Assembly (NCBI GenBank): GCA_029851415.1
Contig: CM056743.1
Location: 34,612,714-34,676,713, forward strand
DNA length: 64,000 nucleotides
Reading direction: 5' to 3'
DNA from: Eretmocerus hayati
Lineage: Eukaryota; Arthropoda; Insecta; Hymenoptera; Aphelinidae
The position numbers were made by a program, and so were the translations under genes. Shown one piece after another: positions 26,834 to 40,930 of the stretch. Numbering within the stretch: the first letter of the stretch is position 1; each line of letters opens with the position of its first letter. The notes under the pieces are model-generated. The model searched no databases. It worked only from the letters and a program-made list of their open reading frames with translations, and was not told the DNA's origin.

Positions 26834-27983
26834 TCAGTTTCATAAAAAATTTCGACTTCCTTACTTATTTGTGACTTAAAATTTCAAGAAAACAGATCAA
26901 ATTTAAAATGTGGAAAATGAATGTAGTGCTGACTCTGATGCGCTTCATTTCATCGCATTTTGAAGGGTATCAAAAATTTCGAGCAGGTGGTTGTCAGATA
27001 CGATAAGAAATGTCATAATGTGTATTGATGAAGATATAAGGGACAAAATCTTCTTGAAAATCTTCAAAAAAAGCCATCGAAAGATTTACAACAGGCATCG
27101 TCTCGCCTTTAGATCTTTCAAAAAAGAAAATCATTCGTGGAATGGTGTGTCTTGAGATCTCAAAGATTATGAACTGATACACTTTTTTAAAAGTATGTAA
27201 CAAACGGATTGATACATGAGATAATCTTGTGAGATTTCAGTATCTGTGTTCATGCTCATCAACCATAGTCAGTTGTTGATTACAATAAGAAACTGATATG
27301 ATTTCGGGAAAATCTGTATTTTGGATGTTCACGACAAAACAGACATGGGAATTTTGAAATTTTTCTCGACGCTCCTATGATTCTCAGTTCAACATTGAAG
27401 ATTTGAAAAGTTGAATTGGGGCTTTCGAATATGAGGTTAGCTGCATTTGAGTCACGTAATTTGCCAACTGTTTCGTCATGAAGTTTGATCGGACGGCTTC
27501 ATCGAATTGACACATGAATGCAAGCTTATTCCATTAAAACAACGGGCATTCGAAATAAAAGAATGCAGGTCTGCTTCAGAATCGCCATTAAAAAAAGTTT
27601 CACGTCACGTGATTCCTGTGCAGCCTCCGCCATATCGGATGGCGCCTATTCAAACTTTTAAAAACTGGAATGTTTTCTATTTTCAAACATTCTTACAGTA
27701 GAAAAGTTTAAAATTTTACGTTCAGCGCATCTTTTTCCAACGTGAACTTTCATCATATGACTTTTTTCCAACTTTTTTTGGAGTCGATTCAGTTTCTTGT
27801 TCCTTGAATTCATGGTATAAATAATGAAGAATCATTCCCAACATGACTCCATTGTCATTCATAATTTTACTCCTCAAGAAGACGCATTAAAGGAAAAAAC
27901 TTATAGCAGTTTTGGAGATTGCAAGTTTACTCTGTTCCTTGGTTCAGATGAAACAACTGTCCTCTCTCTCATCGACTTGTATG

Positions 27984-28825
27984 TACTGTCAAATTGGGTA
28001 ACTTTGGTACAGTGGGTGCAACTTTGGTACACCCCTGAAAAATGACTTTCAGAGCTGCGTTCGGCAAGGTAAATGATTCTATCGCTCTGAAATCTATCCT
28101 CGCCTCTTTGACACACACATAAACAATGTTTTGAGCCACCGTAGATCGCGCAAGGATGATTGTAGTCGTTTATTGAAGCAAATTCCGAAAAGGCTGATTT
28201 AGCATCGATACGCGAGTGGTCCAGTTAGTGTACCTGGCAAGAACTGTTCCGGAACGAACTACGGGTGTATCATGCTACATTTCCATCACATATATCACCA
28301 TATTGAAAAAACCATCGTTATATTAGAGTACTTACAGCATTTGGAATTTTGATGAATGAAAAACAGACAAAAAACATGAAAAGTTACCCCATTCTAGGTA
28401 AGAAGCATGAGGATAGGGTAACTTCAGAACATCTTCCTATGACAGCTTCTTTTCAACTCATCTTGAGTCGAGTGATGGTCTATAAGGTTTTAAAGTGTTT
28501 CAAACAGCTTAAAATGAATTTTTTGAACGATTAAAACTAATTCACTCGCGTGGTGGTGGGTAGAATTGAGATAATATCTCATATTCTGTGAGTGTACCAA
28601 AGTTGCCCAGTCGGGGTCTAACTTTGGTTTACTTACAAAATTGCTAATAATAGCTTCAGCTCAGACACATCAAATTGAATTTTGTAGCCCATCAATCGAA
28701 AGCTGAAACTGTAAGTTAGAGATTGACCCCTGATAGAAGTGGGTTTTGTCAATGTATGGTGGAATGCCGAGCCAAACTAAATGAGAAGTACCGAAAACGT
28801 ACCAAAATTACCCCATTTGACGGTA
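27984..28825. mobile_element. 842-bp TIR element in so intron 2
   Basis: TACTGTCAAATTGGGTAACT, TTGGTAC at the left and GTACCAAAATTACCCCATTT, GACGGTA at the right. Inner copies of the ACTTTGGTACA word at 28020 and 28590 pair too. The sequence lies between so exons 2 and 3. Confidence 0.65.
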
Positions 28826-29503
28826 GTTAAAGAAATTTGAGTTGTTGTCAACTCCTCGAATCAAAATATTCAAAGTCCCCAACATTAACTAGACTGAAAT
28901 GAAAAATTTGATGGCAAACGTAGACACAAATGATTACACTTGTATTCAACGATTCTTCAATTATTCAAAAGAATCAGTTCTTCTGGTTGATCTCAAGTTT
29001 GATAATTTTGTCTATCATTGCTCATAAAATTCATCAGATTTCACCATAGATTATCAACAACATTTGATAAGGATTTTTAAGAAGAAAGAAGAAAATGTAG
29101 TACGGTTGTACTGTCCGCGATTAGTTTAAATGACCAGAACTCAATCCTTAGTGAGTACTTTTGGGTCAGAGTTGTCGTAAGATTTTGAAAATCGGTTAGC
29201 ATATTTTATTTTAGAAGGCCTCGTTTGATATGAAATGTCCCTCATACAATGAGATGTCCCTCAGACAACCATAGATCATCAAACAACGCCAGATAAGCCG
29301 ATGCAAAATCTTGCAAGCTCCCAGCAAATGACCCAAACGTGAATAACTGGTATCACAAAATCAATTTTTAATCAGACTTTATAAAAAATCTTATATACTT
29401 CAGAAGCATTCAGAACAGACCAAGCAAAATTCAAACTCAAGACTACCTCCCAAAATCATCCCGTACAAAAAAAATCCCATAAGAAAAACCAAAAAGTACT
29501 CAC

Positions 29504-29765
29504 CAACTGCTCCAAGAGGCCTCCCTCTTAATCTTTCAGCTTCGATATAATGTGCTTTTAACCAAAGCATCTGTAGTTTATTGTGATTGTGCGAACTGAA
29601 CGAATGACTCTCGAGGATGTTGTACAGCTCCTTGAATTTTCCATGATGAAATGCTACGACAGCCTGAGCTTTGAGTACGGATTCGTGTTTTCGTAACCTT
29701 GTACATTCTGGTAGTGACCATAAAAACCTTGCCAATCTGTCGACACTCCCTGCTTGTTGTAGTAC
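29504..29765 (-). CDS. so: sine oculis exon 2, SIX domain
   Basis: Encodes residues about 119-205. It begins [19 protein letters not shown] and continues through [36 protein letters not shown] and RGRPLGAVG, which is the body of the SIX protein-interaction domain that binds Eyes absent co-activators. A CTGTGCAG acceptor precedes the exon and a GTGAGT donor follows it. Phases are 0 at the 5' side and 1 at the 3' side, matching both neighbours. The substitutions [18 protein letters not shown] and AFHHGKF look more diverged than the homeodomain, but all landmark motifs are present and no frame break is seen. The intron between exons 1 and 2 is about 3.2 kb. Confidence 0.93.
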
Positions 29766-30436
29766 CTGCACAGACGAGACCATCGTCTTCATAGACGATA
29801 GACAGCGGGTAGATAACCACACTGTTAGTCGCAGCACTAAACTCACTGCCCAACACAATCACAAATCGCTTTTATACCTTTGCTTTAGCCTAGTTATTAT
29901 CTTGTATTTTTTTTTTTTTTTTTTTTAATATCATGCTTTGAGTGTGTGTGGTGTGTGTTGTTAGTGTACAAATTTTTGTCGGATCTATCTGAGGTGTGGC
30001 AAGTTCAAATTTCGTACTCGAGATATAGGCTGATATTGAATTTATTTGATCAGAAAAATGTTTGAGGGAGCAGAAAGAATGAGTTGAAATTTGCTGTATC
30101 AGATTGTGAAAACACAAGTGGATGACTCAGAAGATGAAATATGATGGTGAGCTTGAGGCTTCACGCTTGAAATTATGCCAATTTTGGTCTTATTTCAGAT
30201 AAAAAGAAGACCAATAAGTTTTTCCAATGTTGCTGAGGAATTTTATCTGAACGTTAGTCTGTCTAAAGATAAAATTGAATTATATGTATCAAAAATTGAC
30301 TTCTGAGTGATGAAGTTATAGATTCCTGAATGAAAATGGACATGGATTGGGTTGGAATGGCAACTGTTTTAGATCATTACTAAGAATTGACTGTTGTTGA
30401 GTAACGATCGTGTTTGAGATACAAGACAACTAGATT

Positions 30437-30567
30437 CCTCGTCACGCGGACACTTCTCATTCCCATTCCGGGATCCATAAGCGCATTTTGTGAGTATAAA
30501 AATTCACCTTTGATATTTTGATGACATCTTCAAAAACCAATTTTCGAAAGTGTCCGTGTGACGAAGG
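30437..30567. repeat. 131-bp hairpin in so intron 1
   Basis: CCTCGTCACGCGGACACTT at the left pairs with AAGTGTCCGTGTGACGAAGG at the right with about two mismatches. Loop about 90 bp. Likely a small MITE. Confidence 0.6.
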
Positions 30568-31542
30568 CAAGGAGCGAACATTTTTAGCTTTACACACACG
30601 CAAAAACATGGAAAAAAGTGTGACTGCCTTTGATCAATTATACCTCAAAATTAATGAAGAAAAAAAAATAGCGAAGTACCCAAGCAACAGCGTAAGCATC
30701 ATTCAGATTAGTAAAATACGAATAAGCGATAAATCCCAATCGTGAATACGTCAAAGTGCACGATCGTAACGTTATTTACATTCACACTTGTGGAAATTGT
30801 AAAGCATATTCAGAATGAGTGACACAGTATTTTTGTCTCGGTCCAATCATGATATTGAATTCTGCAAACCTATACACATTTGTAGCCCCAAAAAAGCCGA
30901 GAATTGTTGATTGGAAGCTATCACGAGCTAATAAATCTTGCATCAAGTATCATTAGCAGCGATGTAAAAATCATTCCTAGCATGAAAAATGGTATTTACG
31001 AGCCGATCGTTCTTTCGATCCAATGAATATTCATATTTTAACATGATCCAAGTGCTCATATACCTACTACCTACTATACCAAGCTAATAGTAGACTCATT
31101 GACCGATAGACCAGGTTATTTCATAGCACGTGACACAGCATTACACGAATAAGCTTTATTGGCACGTCTAGAAACGAGCTGGCTCGTCTAGAAATCTTTG
31201 CATCGTCACGGAAAATCCTGTTACTCACATAGAGAGCACGGCACTAACAAATAATCTGCACTTGTCACTAATACGCCTATTTTATTCACCAAGTGAGAGC
31301 TTTACATTTTATCCAATCAATCAACTTCTAAATTGTTTATCTGACGTGTTTGGCGCGTAAAAAGTGTAGAAAAGTAGAATTTACACAGCGGATGAGAGCG
31401 ATTTTTGCGTGAGTAATAAAAGCTGTAAGTATGGTGACAGATTTACGTGAGGTTGTAAAAATATGCGGTGGGCCGATCCGACGATATTTATTATTATTTA
31501 GTAGTGATATAGAGCTCTCGGGACACGCGGACGTTTCTTTTT

Positions 31543-31566
31543 TTTTTCTTTCTTTCTTTCTTTCTT
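31543..31566. repeat. TTTC microsatellite in so intron 1
   Basis: Uninterrupted run of TTTC units next to a poly-T tract. Confidence 0.9.
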
Positions 31567-32986
31567 GACAATACGACTGTATTAGGCATCAACCGAGGCA
31601 TCAACGGTATAGACATTTTCTCAGCAACGACGGACGTGAGCATTTTTTTGAGGCACATTTTTTGTGGTAATCGTGAAAACACGTGCGTCTAACTCTAGAA
31701 TTTCTGGTGAAATCGTTTTTTTTTTCAGTGTTTCTTAACTCAATAACAAGATTAAAAAGATCGTTCTGACCATGATGGACTTTCAAATGACTTCAGAATT
31801 ACACGACTGCGTGTGCGCTCGATATTTTATACATGGGCAAGATATGAGTTCTTAGAAAAAAGCTCGGTCTGAAAATTTTGAAACTTGACAGCGAAATTGT
31901 CAAAAAGAACTGCTACAAGGGGACTCCCCGGCGACAATTTTTAGAATTTAGAAGGTACAACCAAGAATACACGTAGTCATGCAATTAATTGTGTCGTCAT
32001 TGTTATGATTTTATATTTGCTTTTGCCGGCAAAAAAAAATTGTCGACGGAACAATTGCAAGCTTTATAGTCAGCAAATTCAAGATGTAAAAGTCTTTTCG
32101 GACAAATTCAAGTATAAAATAAAGAAAGCCAAAGCAATTTCCTGGGACAGCGACCAAAGGCCTCACACACGATAAAGTAGTCATTCAAAAAAAATTTGAC
32201 ACTCGGTAACTGCGTAACAGTGCGTGAAGGAGTCAGTAAATCATTACCTCATTTCATTATCGTTTCCATCTCTGAACAGCTATGAGCTGATGAATGAAAA
32301 GGGCCATTGTCTGAGTTTGAACCAGCCTGGGCAAGAGAAAAAAAATATTCCTTGAAATTCATCATCTTTGGGCATGTATATGTTTTACGACAGGAAGCAA
32401 ATTAATAACAAAAAAAATGGAATCTGATTTCTCACAAAGTTGTTTTCTTCGTATATTTTTGACGTCATCTCACTCGATACCAGTTCCAATCTAGAAAATG
32501 ACTGAAGTTAGATCCACACAGTTAGCAGAAAAATATGACTAAAATGTCAAAATAGTGCATTATTGCCCTGGACGCATACGCTCAATTCGGGCATTAGGAC
32601 CGCTTCCTTTCCGAGCGAAGCGAGGGACATAAAGCCTCCGAAGTGCACAGTGCAATTTTGATTTTTCATCGTGAGAACTCTAAAACCGCATCTGAAAACG
32701 GCACTTTAAGATTAGAATGGTAAAAAAAAAAACAATTTGAATCATCTCATAGTCATAAGGACATCCAGCACGTGTTACGATATATACTCTTAAACGACCT
32801 CAATTTCAAACCCTAGTAAGTAACTAAACTTCCCGCAAGCTCTCATCTATTTCTTTTGAGCTTGCAGCACTCCCACGAATTTCTAACCTCCTTCACGCAC
32901 TTTTTTCAGTCACCTCATGCCACAAGACTCGAACACACTTCACTTGAAGAAAATCACCTTATGTTATTATAACCTCAAAAACTTAC

Positions 32987-33340
32987 CTCACAAACACAAG
33001 CGACTTGATCCTGTGTAAATCCAAAGCTCGGAACTTGCGAGCTTGCAACACCACCAGCACCGACAGGGCTTGCATCTTGATGATGTGACTGTTGTTGTTG
33101 ATGCTGTTGTTGATGTTGAGGACTATAACTATTATGTCCTGTATATGTTGTAGTAGTATTATCCGTCGGTGGGCTATATTCTGCAGTTGTTGGCCCACTT
33201 CCACTACCACTACTACCACCACCATGAACACTATTATTATGTGTTGATGAATTTTGTTGATGTTGTTGAATAAGATTAGCTTCAGCGGGAGGGCTGGGCC
33301 GCATAGCGGATGCCCCACCCGCAGCCCCGTAACCCATCAT
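32987..33340 (-). CDS. so: sine oculis (Six1/2-class) exon 1, N-terminus and start of SIX domain
   Basis: First visible coding exon of a SIX-family homeobox transcription factor; the family acts in the nucleus with Eyes absent in eye and head development. The exon encodes 118 residues. It opens MMGYGAAGG, then runs through a Gly/Ser/His/Gln-rich low-complexity segment (a QQQHQQQQ run near residues 75-90). It ends in SFGFTQDQVACVCE, the conserved start of the SIX domain. A GTAAGT donor follows directly after the GAG codon (phase 0), and the next exon resumes VLQQAG in frame. The reading frame stays open upstream of the chosen ATG for over 100 bases with no other Met, so an upstream spliced start cannot be excluded. 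The Six1/2 assignment rests mainly on the homeodomain in exon 3. Confidence 0.9.
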
Positions 33341-35138
33341 CAGCTTCTTGGGTGCATCTGCACCTCTTTCCTTTTTCTTATCACTTTGATTTTTATATTT
33401 TTTAATTATGTGTGTAAAATTGATTGTAATTTGATTTTTAGAGGTTGAATTGGTGTTGCACTAAGTTGAAAAAATTTGATAATAATTATTAGGGCACACC
33501 ACCCGCACAGTAATCATCTTTTTCGTCGTCGTAGTCGTCATTTACCGGCACATATTATCGTATCAGAGGCGCCGTCTTGATCTTTTCTCTAAAACTCTCT
33601 AACCGAGAGAGTGAGAGTATAGCAGGTTATTTTTGAGCAAAGCTAATTTTAGAATCTGTGCCCGAACATCAGAAGCATAGCAGTAGCAAAGAAGCAGTTT
33701 GACTCCCGTAATACACATCCAGTATTATAAAAGCTCACCGCACACACTCATGTCTAATCTAATCTGATCTAATGATGATAATCAGCTTCCTTGTATACCC
33801 AGAATAAGTATTATTGATTAATTAATCACACTTTGAGCGATATTAATTATTTGTCCACTGAAATTTTTTTTTAACGAGCACTGAGATATAGTATAAGATT
33901 ATGGTGTCCGAGATGAATGTTATAGAATGATGAAAAAAAAAACACACACAGAGCGCGAAAATTATTGAGATGTGCGAGATCGTCCGCTCAGGACCGGGTT
34001 ACCGAGTCGACTGCGGTTATAGTCTGATGGTCTTTGGCTGTGCAGGGCTATATCACGATATGATGATGAGAATTTGAGATCGGAGTGCGAGAGTTCTGCC
34101 CACGAGGCGGATAGCTGGCAATGAGAGACGAAGAAAAGTTAGATATATATATAGAAAGATGTTGATATTGAGTGAGAATGAGAAAGATAGAAAGAGAGAG
34201 GGAATTTTAACCAGTTGAAAGGATATGATTGGACGTAGGCGGAGTTTGGATTTAAGAGGGGGAAGGTTATTCAGAAGGCGGAGCTTTAATTGGATACGCC
34301 TACGATTCCCCACGTGCGCAGAAAGGATCCTGATCTGCGTGTAAAATACTATACAGTAACTTGTAGGTATAGGAGAAATGGGGGGATGATTTTCCCGGGC
34401 TGGCAGTCTACATATACATATATTGTGTATGAGTTGGGTATAATAGTGATGGGGATAGTTAGATTTAACCACCTCCAAAGATACGCCAGAGACACGAACG
34501 TTATATTCCATTGTGGGGTGAATATAGTAGGGACGGAATAAATGGGATGGCTATAAGATACTGGGCTGCGATTCGTTGGTGGATCTTCCCTTTGCTCGGT
34601 GAATTTTTTAGACAGAGAGATGAGGGCTGCCCTCATGATGGTGACAACAAACTCTCGGTATAGAGATAGGATATTTCTTTTTTTTTCTTCTGTAACGAGT
34701 AGAGGGTTCAGTACTGCCAGAGTATAACAACATCACTCCGTGCAAAATACATTTTATTACAAATGTGAATGATTTTATTGTATCTTACTGCGTACTTGGG
34801 TATTTCTTGTATTGACAACTTTCATAAATTCTTGACTGTTATGGGATACGGTTCATTCACTGACGTTGCTATTCATTCAATTGTACTTCATCGTTACATT
34901 TTTTAAAGTATAATTGATATGTAAGACACTAAAATGCAATTCTAGCTAAAAAAATAGCAAGCTAGATTTATTAGATAGTCTCTATTAATCAATCGAGTTC
35001 TTAAATCAGATTTTTCTTGAGGTTTGCAAAACTTTTTATGATGGATGAAACACCGATTATTCTTCACGGTGGATATACCTAATATATTTCTGATTTCTAT
35101 GAGTATTTCATTTGATAATTATTCGAGAAATTAACCAT
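33341..35138. other. upstream region of so
   Basis: The frame is open upstream of the chosen start for roughly 100 bases. Promoter elements could not be assigned. A 152-codon minus-strand frame at 34053-34511 lacks motifs. Confidence 0.4.
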
Positions 35139-36032
35139 TTAAGGGGAGTCACACCCTGATTTTGAAGTCTGGCCTAAAAAATCATGGAGGGGGGGCTGAA
35201 GATCTGGATTCATACGTATTTTTTCGATCTAAAAATGATGGTGCAGTCGGTTTTTCGAAAAAAAAAAATTTTGCCCATATTTATTTCCTGGTTTGCGTCC
35301 CCTCTGGCGGATCGCCGAATCCCTACGACATTTTGTTCGAAATCATGAAAAGTACCCCCGAAAAAATTTACAGACCGAATTGTCGAATTCTGTGGAACTG
35401 GTACATTTTTTCGGGTCAAGAATCTAAATTTTCTCGCTGAAATGCCTCAGAACCTGAACAATATCGATTTTTCCGAAAAATTACAAGATTACTTTTTTGT
35501 TCAGATTGAAAAATTACATCGTAATAGTGAACAAAAAATGGCAAGAATCGAGAGAAAATATCCCCAGAAAATTAGATAATTATATATATGTCCGATTTCT
35601 TTGAAAAAAAGTGTTCGGGTTTTTGCATTTTTTGTTTACTATTCGATGTTTTATTTTTTGATTTAAACAAAAAAGTATTCTTGTAATTTTTTGAAATAAT
35701 CGATATTCTTCGAGTTCTGAGGCTTCTTAGCGAGAAAATTTAGATTCTTGACCCGAGAAAATGTATTTAGTCCCACAAAGACCGACGAGTCGGCCCATAA
35801 ATTTTTTTGGAGTTACTATTCATGATTTCGAACAAAATGTCGTATGGATTCGGCGATCCGACGGAGAAAACGCAAACCAAGAAATAAATATGGACGAAAG
35901 ATTTTTTTTCGAAAAACCGACTGCACCATCGTTTTTAGGTCGAAAAAATAAAAAATACATGTGAATCCAGATCTTCAGCCCCCCATGGTTTTTCAGGCCA
36001 GACTTAAAAATCAGGGTGTGACCTCCCCTTAA
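35139..36032. mobile_element. TTAA-bounded foldback element
   Basis: TTAAGGGGAGTCACACCCTG at the left and CAGGGTGTGACCTCCCCTTA at the right (35139-35142 and 36029-36032 are TTAA). The arms, about 300 bp each, pair through GGTGCAGTCGGTTTTTCGAA and CGGATCGCCGAATCC. TTAA target sites are characteristic of piggyBac-type elements. No transposase is present; ORFs at 35162-35440 and 35761-35964 are mirror images. Confidence 0.75.
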
Positions 36033-36568
36033 TGTATTTATACTCTGGACAAAAGTTTCTAGACCATCAAAAGCTGTTACTTTAGTATATTCTTAGGTAT
36101 GTGCAGTAGCTTTATCTCAAGTTAACTCGATTTTTGTTCTTTTAAATAGTATTCAAAACTTTGTGTATTATCTTTCATCTTGCAAGCAAAGTTTTGTTTA
36201 CAAACTGAAATCAGTACATAATACTTGTCTCGTACTGGAAATTAATTTATGTGATTGCATTTGAGGATAAATTTTTGCGAGCATGATTGAAATTTTTGAG
36301 AGTAACTCAGCAAACCATAAAATATTTTGATAAAAAAAAAGAAAAAAAAATGGGAGTAAACACATGCTACGAAGCGCAACTAATCTTGATCCCATGTATT
36401 TGTTACGTGTGTGAACTTTGAGATTCGGCCATATTGGGTTTTTCTGGTATCTATAATAACATAGAGGTTCACTCGAGGTCACTTCCAATTTGGTCGAGAA
36501 GTTTGATGAAGATGAGTTGAAAAGTTTGATGAATTAACCTTGCACGGTTTCTCATTTATATGTATATA

Positions 36569-36755
36569 AGGGGCCATCCACAAATGACGTCACGTTGAAA
36601 TCAAGAATTTTGACCTTCACGTCGCCACCCTTATCACGCCATCGTGGTGTCACTTTTGAGGGATACGCCGTTCTTCTATTATAATGTCACATTTCCATCG
36701 ACTTCAGCTTCACCCACCTATCCCCTGAGCATGGCGTCACTTATGGATGGCCCTT
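36569..36755. mobile_element. 187-bp MITE (AGGGGCCATCCACAAATGAC ends)
   Basis: AGGGGCCATCCACAAATGAC then GTCAC at the left; GTCACTTATGGATGGCCCTT at the right; TA on both outer sides. This TIR type recurs in many invertebrate genomes, as I remember it; a search is needed to name the family. Confidence 0.75.
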
Positions 36756-39700
36756 AACAAAACTCTGTAATTCTTTCAGCAACTATTGATTAATTTCAGC
36801 TGTGAAAATTACGTATGATTATAACAGTATACGTGTTTCTAAACAGCTTCAGTAAGATGAATATTTCACGTAGCAGAAAATTCAATTCCCGATTCCAATT
36901 GATAAGTTTATAAATACAGACGTATATTTTCGAGATCTTTTACTTCCAAAATGACCAAAATACTCATCATCATCAGAGAAATTCTTATAAAATCGCGAGT
37001 GCCATTTTTCATCTTCATCACGTGAACTTTTTATGATTAATCGGTAAAAGTGTCATTCTCTAAATGAGGCCGAGACCTCGGTGCATGAAAGTTGATAATT
37101 TATCAATTTTGCGTGTTTCCCTGATGGGTCCTGATACATTTTGAAGAATAACCACCATAACAGTATTTTCCCAAGATATCAATGGCAAATTGCTCGTACG
37201 GATTGGTACCAGAACGATGGTTGAAACTTTTGAGGTCTTGGAAATCTTCAAACAAAACTAAATTCTTGTCCATCGAGTTTACAAAACTGTGATGAGATAA
37301 AAATAGAACAAAAGGTGAACCATAACATAAGTATGAAAGTCTATCATTGTGTTCCAAAATTTGAATTCCGTAGTTGAGCCAAAATCTTCTCTACAGCACA
37401 TCAGCCACTCGTGACTTCCTGCTCGTTGTAGCAAAATAAAGTGACAAATTCTCAGTAGTATAGAGTGTTCCTTTTTCCAGACTCTACATAAAATTCACAT
37501 ATATATAATAATATCTTCGTCATATCATCTAGGACACTCGGGCATCCATGTACATCCTGGCCACATCCTGGCCGATGCCAAGTATTCTGAAAATCCACGA
37601 CAGTCCCGCCGGACATCGCTGCTGCGAAGCATCTGCATCTATGTATGACATATTCACCGACAAAAATTCGTGTCGCTCAAAAATAAGCATAGCAGCTCTG
37701 TATAGAAAAAATAAAAAAAAGTCAGTTGGTACATTGATGCTTACACTATACTCCCGCGCATCATATGCATGTGTTTAAGATGAAGGGTCCGCGTATTTCA
37801 AATTTGACGCATGTAAAATTTTCGACGAATCTTTCGCAGAGCACGTGCGTTGCGCGGGCCCACGTCAATCAAAGCAAAACCTTCCAAAAGGGGCTCACTT
37901 CTTTCCTTAAAAACATAGATATAGCTATACATATGTATGTGTGTAGAACAGTCGAGTGCTTGCGCCCCCGCGGATCTATTTTGGGCCCTCCAGGGGCCTT
38001 TTTAGCCTGTTTCACACACGTTTGATGCGACCATTACAATATTAAATGCTGCTTGTTTCCGTTAGATTTTCCGCGTCCACTTGTGCATCATGCATAGCAC
38101 ATCCGTGAGGTTTTCGGACGGCGGCGCCGAGACTGACCCGACTGCGGGTGAAGCTGATCCGAAATCTGGAAAAACATAGACGTGGTAATAACGCGTTGTT
38201 ATCATACAAAACACGACTCGTATGGTTTTGACTTGTCTGACATATATAATACAGGAGGATTTTGTAGCCACTAACGTACTTTGTTGGATTGTGTTGTATT
38301 AAGAGGGTAATCGGTTTTCAGTTCTTGTGTGTTGCTTGCTCATATGATACATCACACAGATTGTAGTAACACGTGTATTTCAGATTTAACTGTAAGATTT
38401 TCAAGGTATGGGCGTTTGTTCATGCATATTATAGGGAAACACATGCATGGGTCAATTTTTTTCAAAGTCGAATCTGCCTCGTTGAGTGAACAACGAACAA
38501 ATGACTAATGAAATTTTGATGGTTTTTCATTATCAAGGAGAGCTTTTGGGAAAATGAAAAAAAAACCAAATTGAATCACTATACCATAATATATTACCCG
38601 AAATTGTGAAGGAAAAGATGAGTGTGTCAATGCTTATAGAGGAGCATCGAGAAAAACACAGAAGACTGGGCTAGAAAATTCTTTAGTTTGAAATGTAAAT
38701 GACAATTTTTAATTTATGTGAATTTTGTGTCGTATTGATGCTCATAGCTTCATCAATAACTTTGACAGTCTTGTTATTCCTATATGCCATGATAATTATC
38801 ATGTTTCTTTTGTTTCATTGTGTGTGGACGTTTTGAATCGAATTCATCATCGAATTATTTGAATTGTTCAAAGTACTGGTTCCTAGGGCTCAACTTTGAC
38901 GACAGTTAGGATATTGGATGTAACATTTTTTTAAATCTGAACGTATAATTGGATCGATTTGAGATTCCAGAGACTGTGTGCGTACGAGTAATACATTGGC
39001 TCACTATGAAACTTTTTTCTGGTGAAAAATGTAATTTATATGTGCAAAAGTGAAACAGCCATCTAGTTACGGTTCATCGAGCGGTTCATGCTTTTATTCA
39101 TACCAATTCTTTGGAAAAAAGGCTGGGTGTATAGTATTTGCACAAAAATTGTCAAAGTGTGCACACGAAAATCGGAAGCGAATGAAATTCGATAAGAGGT
39201 AAACAGGCTCGAGATTCAAGCCATTTCTCAAACTTTTAACCACAGACAGATGAAATATGTTGGCCGACTTGAGCGTTTGATCACTTGCAGAAACCAGAAA
39301 AGGAAAGAGACCAGTAGCTCGAATCAACAAGTTTCATATGTGTAACAAGAAAAAATTGTGCGGCTGCCCGCAGAGTCATATTTTCCCATCGTGAATACGG
39401 GGCGCGAACCCTACTCGAAATCGAATGCGATCTCGAAACAAGTTGGATATAGGTGTATACGGAACGAGCAGTCTCTCGGCACACCCCCCGCGGTCAATTA
39501 CAAACTCTCGAGCCTTGTAATTCCAAGCATCAGTGCGGTCACGATCGAGTTGGCGCTTTCCTTCATGCATAGGCCCTTGAAAAAGTCATAAAGCGATTGT
39601 TAGTTAGGCTATTGTTGCTCTCTTTTCGGATCTCGGTGTTAGATTGACATCAAACAGGTCAAATTGAGAGCTGCTACTTTTTCACGGCAACATGTCATCG

Positions 39701-40749
39701 CTATGCGATGAGTTGTACAATAGAATTTATAGAAGGTATAAGAGCCTCCAGAAGTTAACACCCAATAAATAGAAACGATTTTAAGGTGTTGGCTTTTGTA
39801 GAAGATTTACTGTTGCGGTGAAATCGATATGTGGGCACGAGCTGCAAATATTTTGCAAAGGGAAGCGTATTCTTTGAGACATTTGGGATTCTGTGAAGGA
39901 TTGAACTTATTGTCTCGTTGTGTTTGTTATTCTGAAGTTTCTTTTACGTCAAGGTGTGGTTTTCAACATTTTTGTCTGCCAACTGAGTATAACCGACTGG
40001 CAAACTTGAATGAATAGTCTTTGATGAGATGAAAACGGGGAAACATTCGGTGCCAAGAATAATCAGCCACCAGAAATTTTTCTGGAGGGATCAAAAATTT
40101 TAGAAGAGACGAAACCAAATAATGATTTTGGGGATGCTTCATGCTTCATATATATACTGTTGCTGATACAAGATTGGAGATAAATGAATAATATTGCCTC
40201 TCTCATCATATTATAGAGCCTGAGAGATTTTTATGAAAAAGTCCACAAATCTACTCTAATTGAGAAAATGTTTCCCCAGCACTATTCACCTTCTTCAGAG
40301 TGAAATGAAAAAAAATCTAAATAAATTAAGCATGGTCTACCTCCTCATTTCTTCTAATCCTTGTTTATCTTGATTGTTTTTTTCTTTCTTCTTCTTTCAT
40401 TGATTCACTTTACAGCCTCTTTGGCCTAGTACGAAGGCCCTTTTGCCACTTTTATGTGAATAGTTATGCCCAATATTTTCTTCTTCTCGATGGTATAATC
40501 TAATAGCATCCCCGGGGTAACCCAACACCACGATTTGCAGTCATGAGATGTCTTTCAATTTCGAATGCTGGTGTGGCTGGCATCCACTGTCTCACCCAGT
40601 GAGACATCGGATCAGCTGTTCTATTAGCATTTTCAAAGAGAACCTTATCATGGTTTTGCAAGGTCATGAGCTTTGAAACTTTTACTTCAACCCCTTCTCT
40701 GTTTTGCATTCGCCTAACGCTTGCTAGTCTAACCTTGTGGAATGAGAAA
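36756..40749. other. no gene seen
   Basis: AT-rich spacer between so and the transposon island. Open frames at 37103, 37765, 39376 and 39829 show no domains. Confidence 0.4.
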
Positions 40750-40930
40750 GGCCAGAATTTCTCTTGTCCCTACGAAAGTCCAGAGGCACTTGTCCCTACG
40801 AAAAAAATCCCAGAAAAATTCCCGAGTCGAGTGTCTTCGGCGGGGGTCGGACCCACGACCCCTCGAGTACTGTTTGATTCCGCAGCTAGCACGCTGCTCT
40901 TTTACTGATTGCCTTTGTCTGTCACTTAAC
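40750..40930 (-). repeat. tRNA-derived SINE-like sequence
   Basis: On the minus strand CAGTAAAAGAGCAGCGTGCT resembles a tRNA D-arm/A box, and GGGTCGTGGGTCCGACCCCC carries a B-box-like GGTCCGACCC at the right spacing. The clover-leaf is imperfect. Downstream are two direct copies of TTTCGTAGGGACAAG. It is neither a tRNA gene nor a coding frame. Confidence 0.5.

Noticed and set aside
34053..34511. 152-codon minus-strand ORF upstream of so
   Set aside because: No domain; Ile/Leu/Ser-rich translation of low-complexity DNA.
40800..40880. tRNA gene
   Set aside because: A and B boxes are recognisable but the clover-leaf is imperfect and the sequence continues as a repeat; treated as SINE-like.
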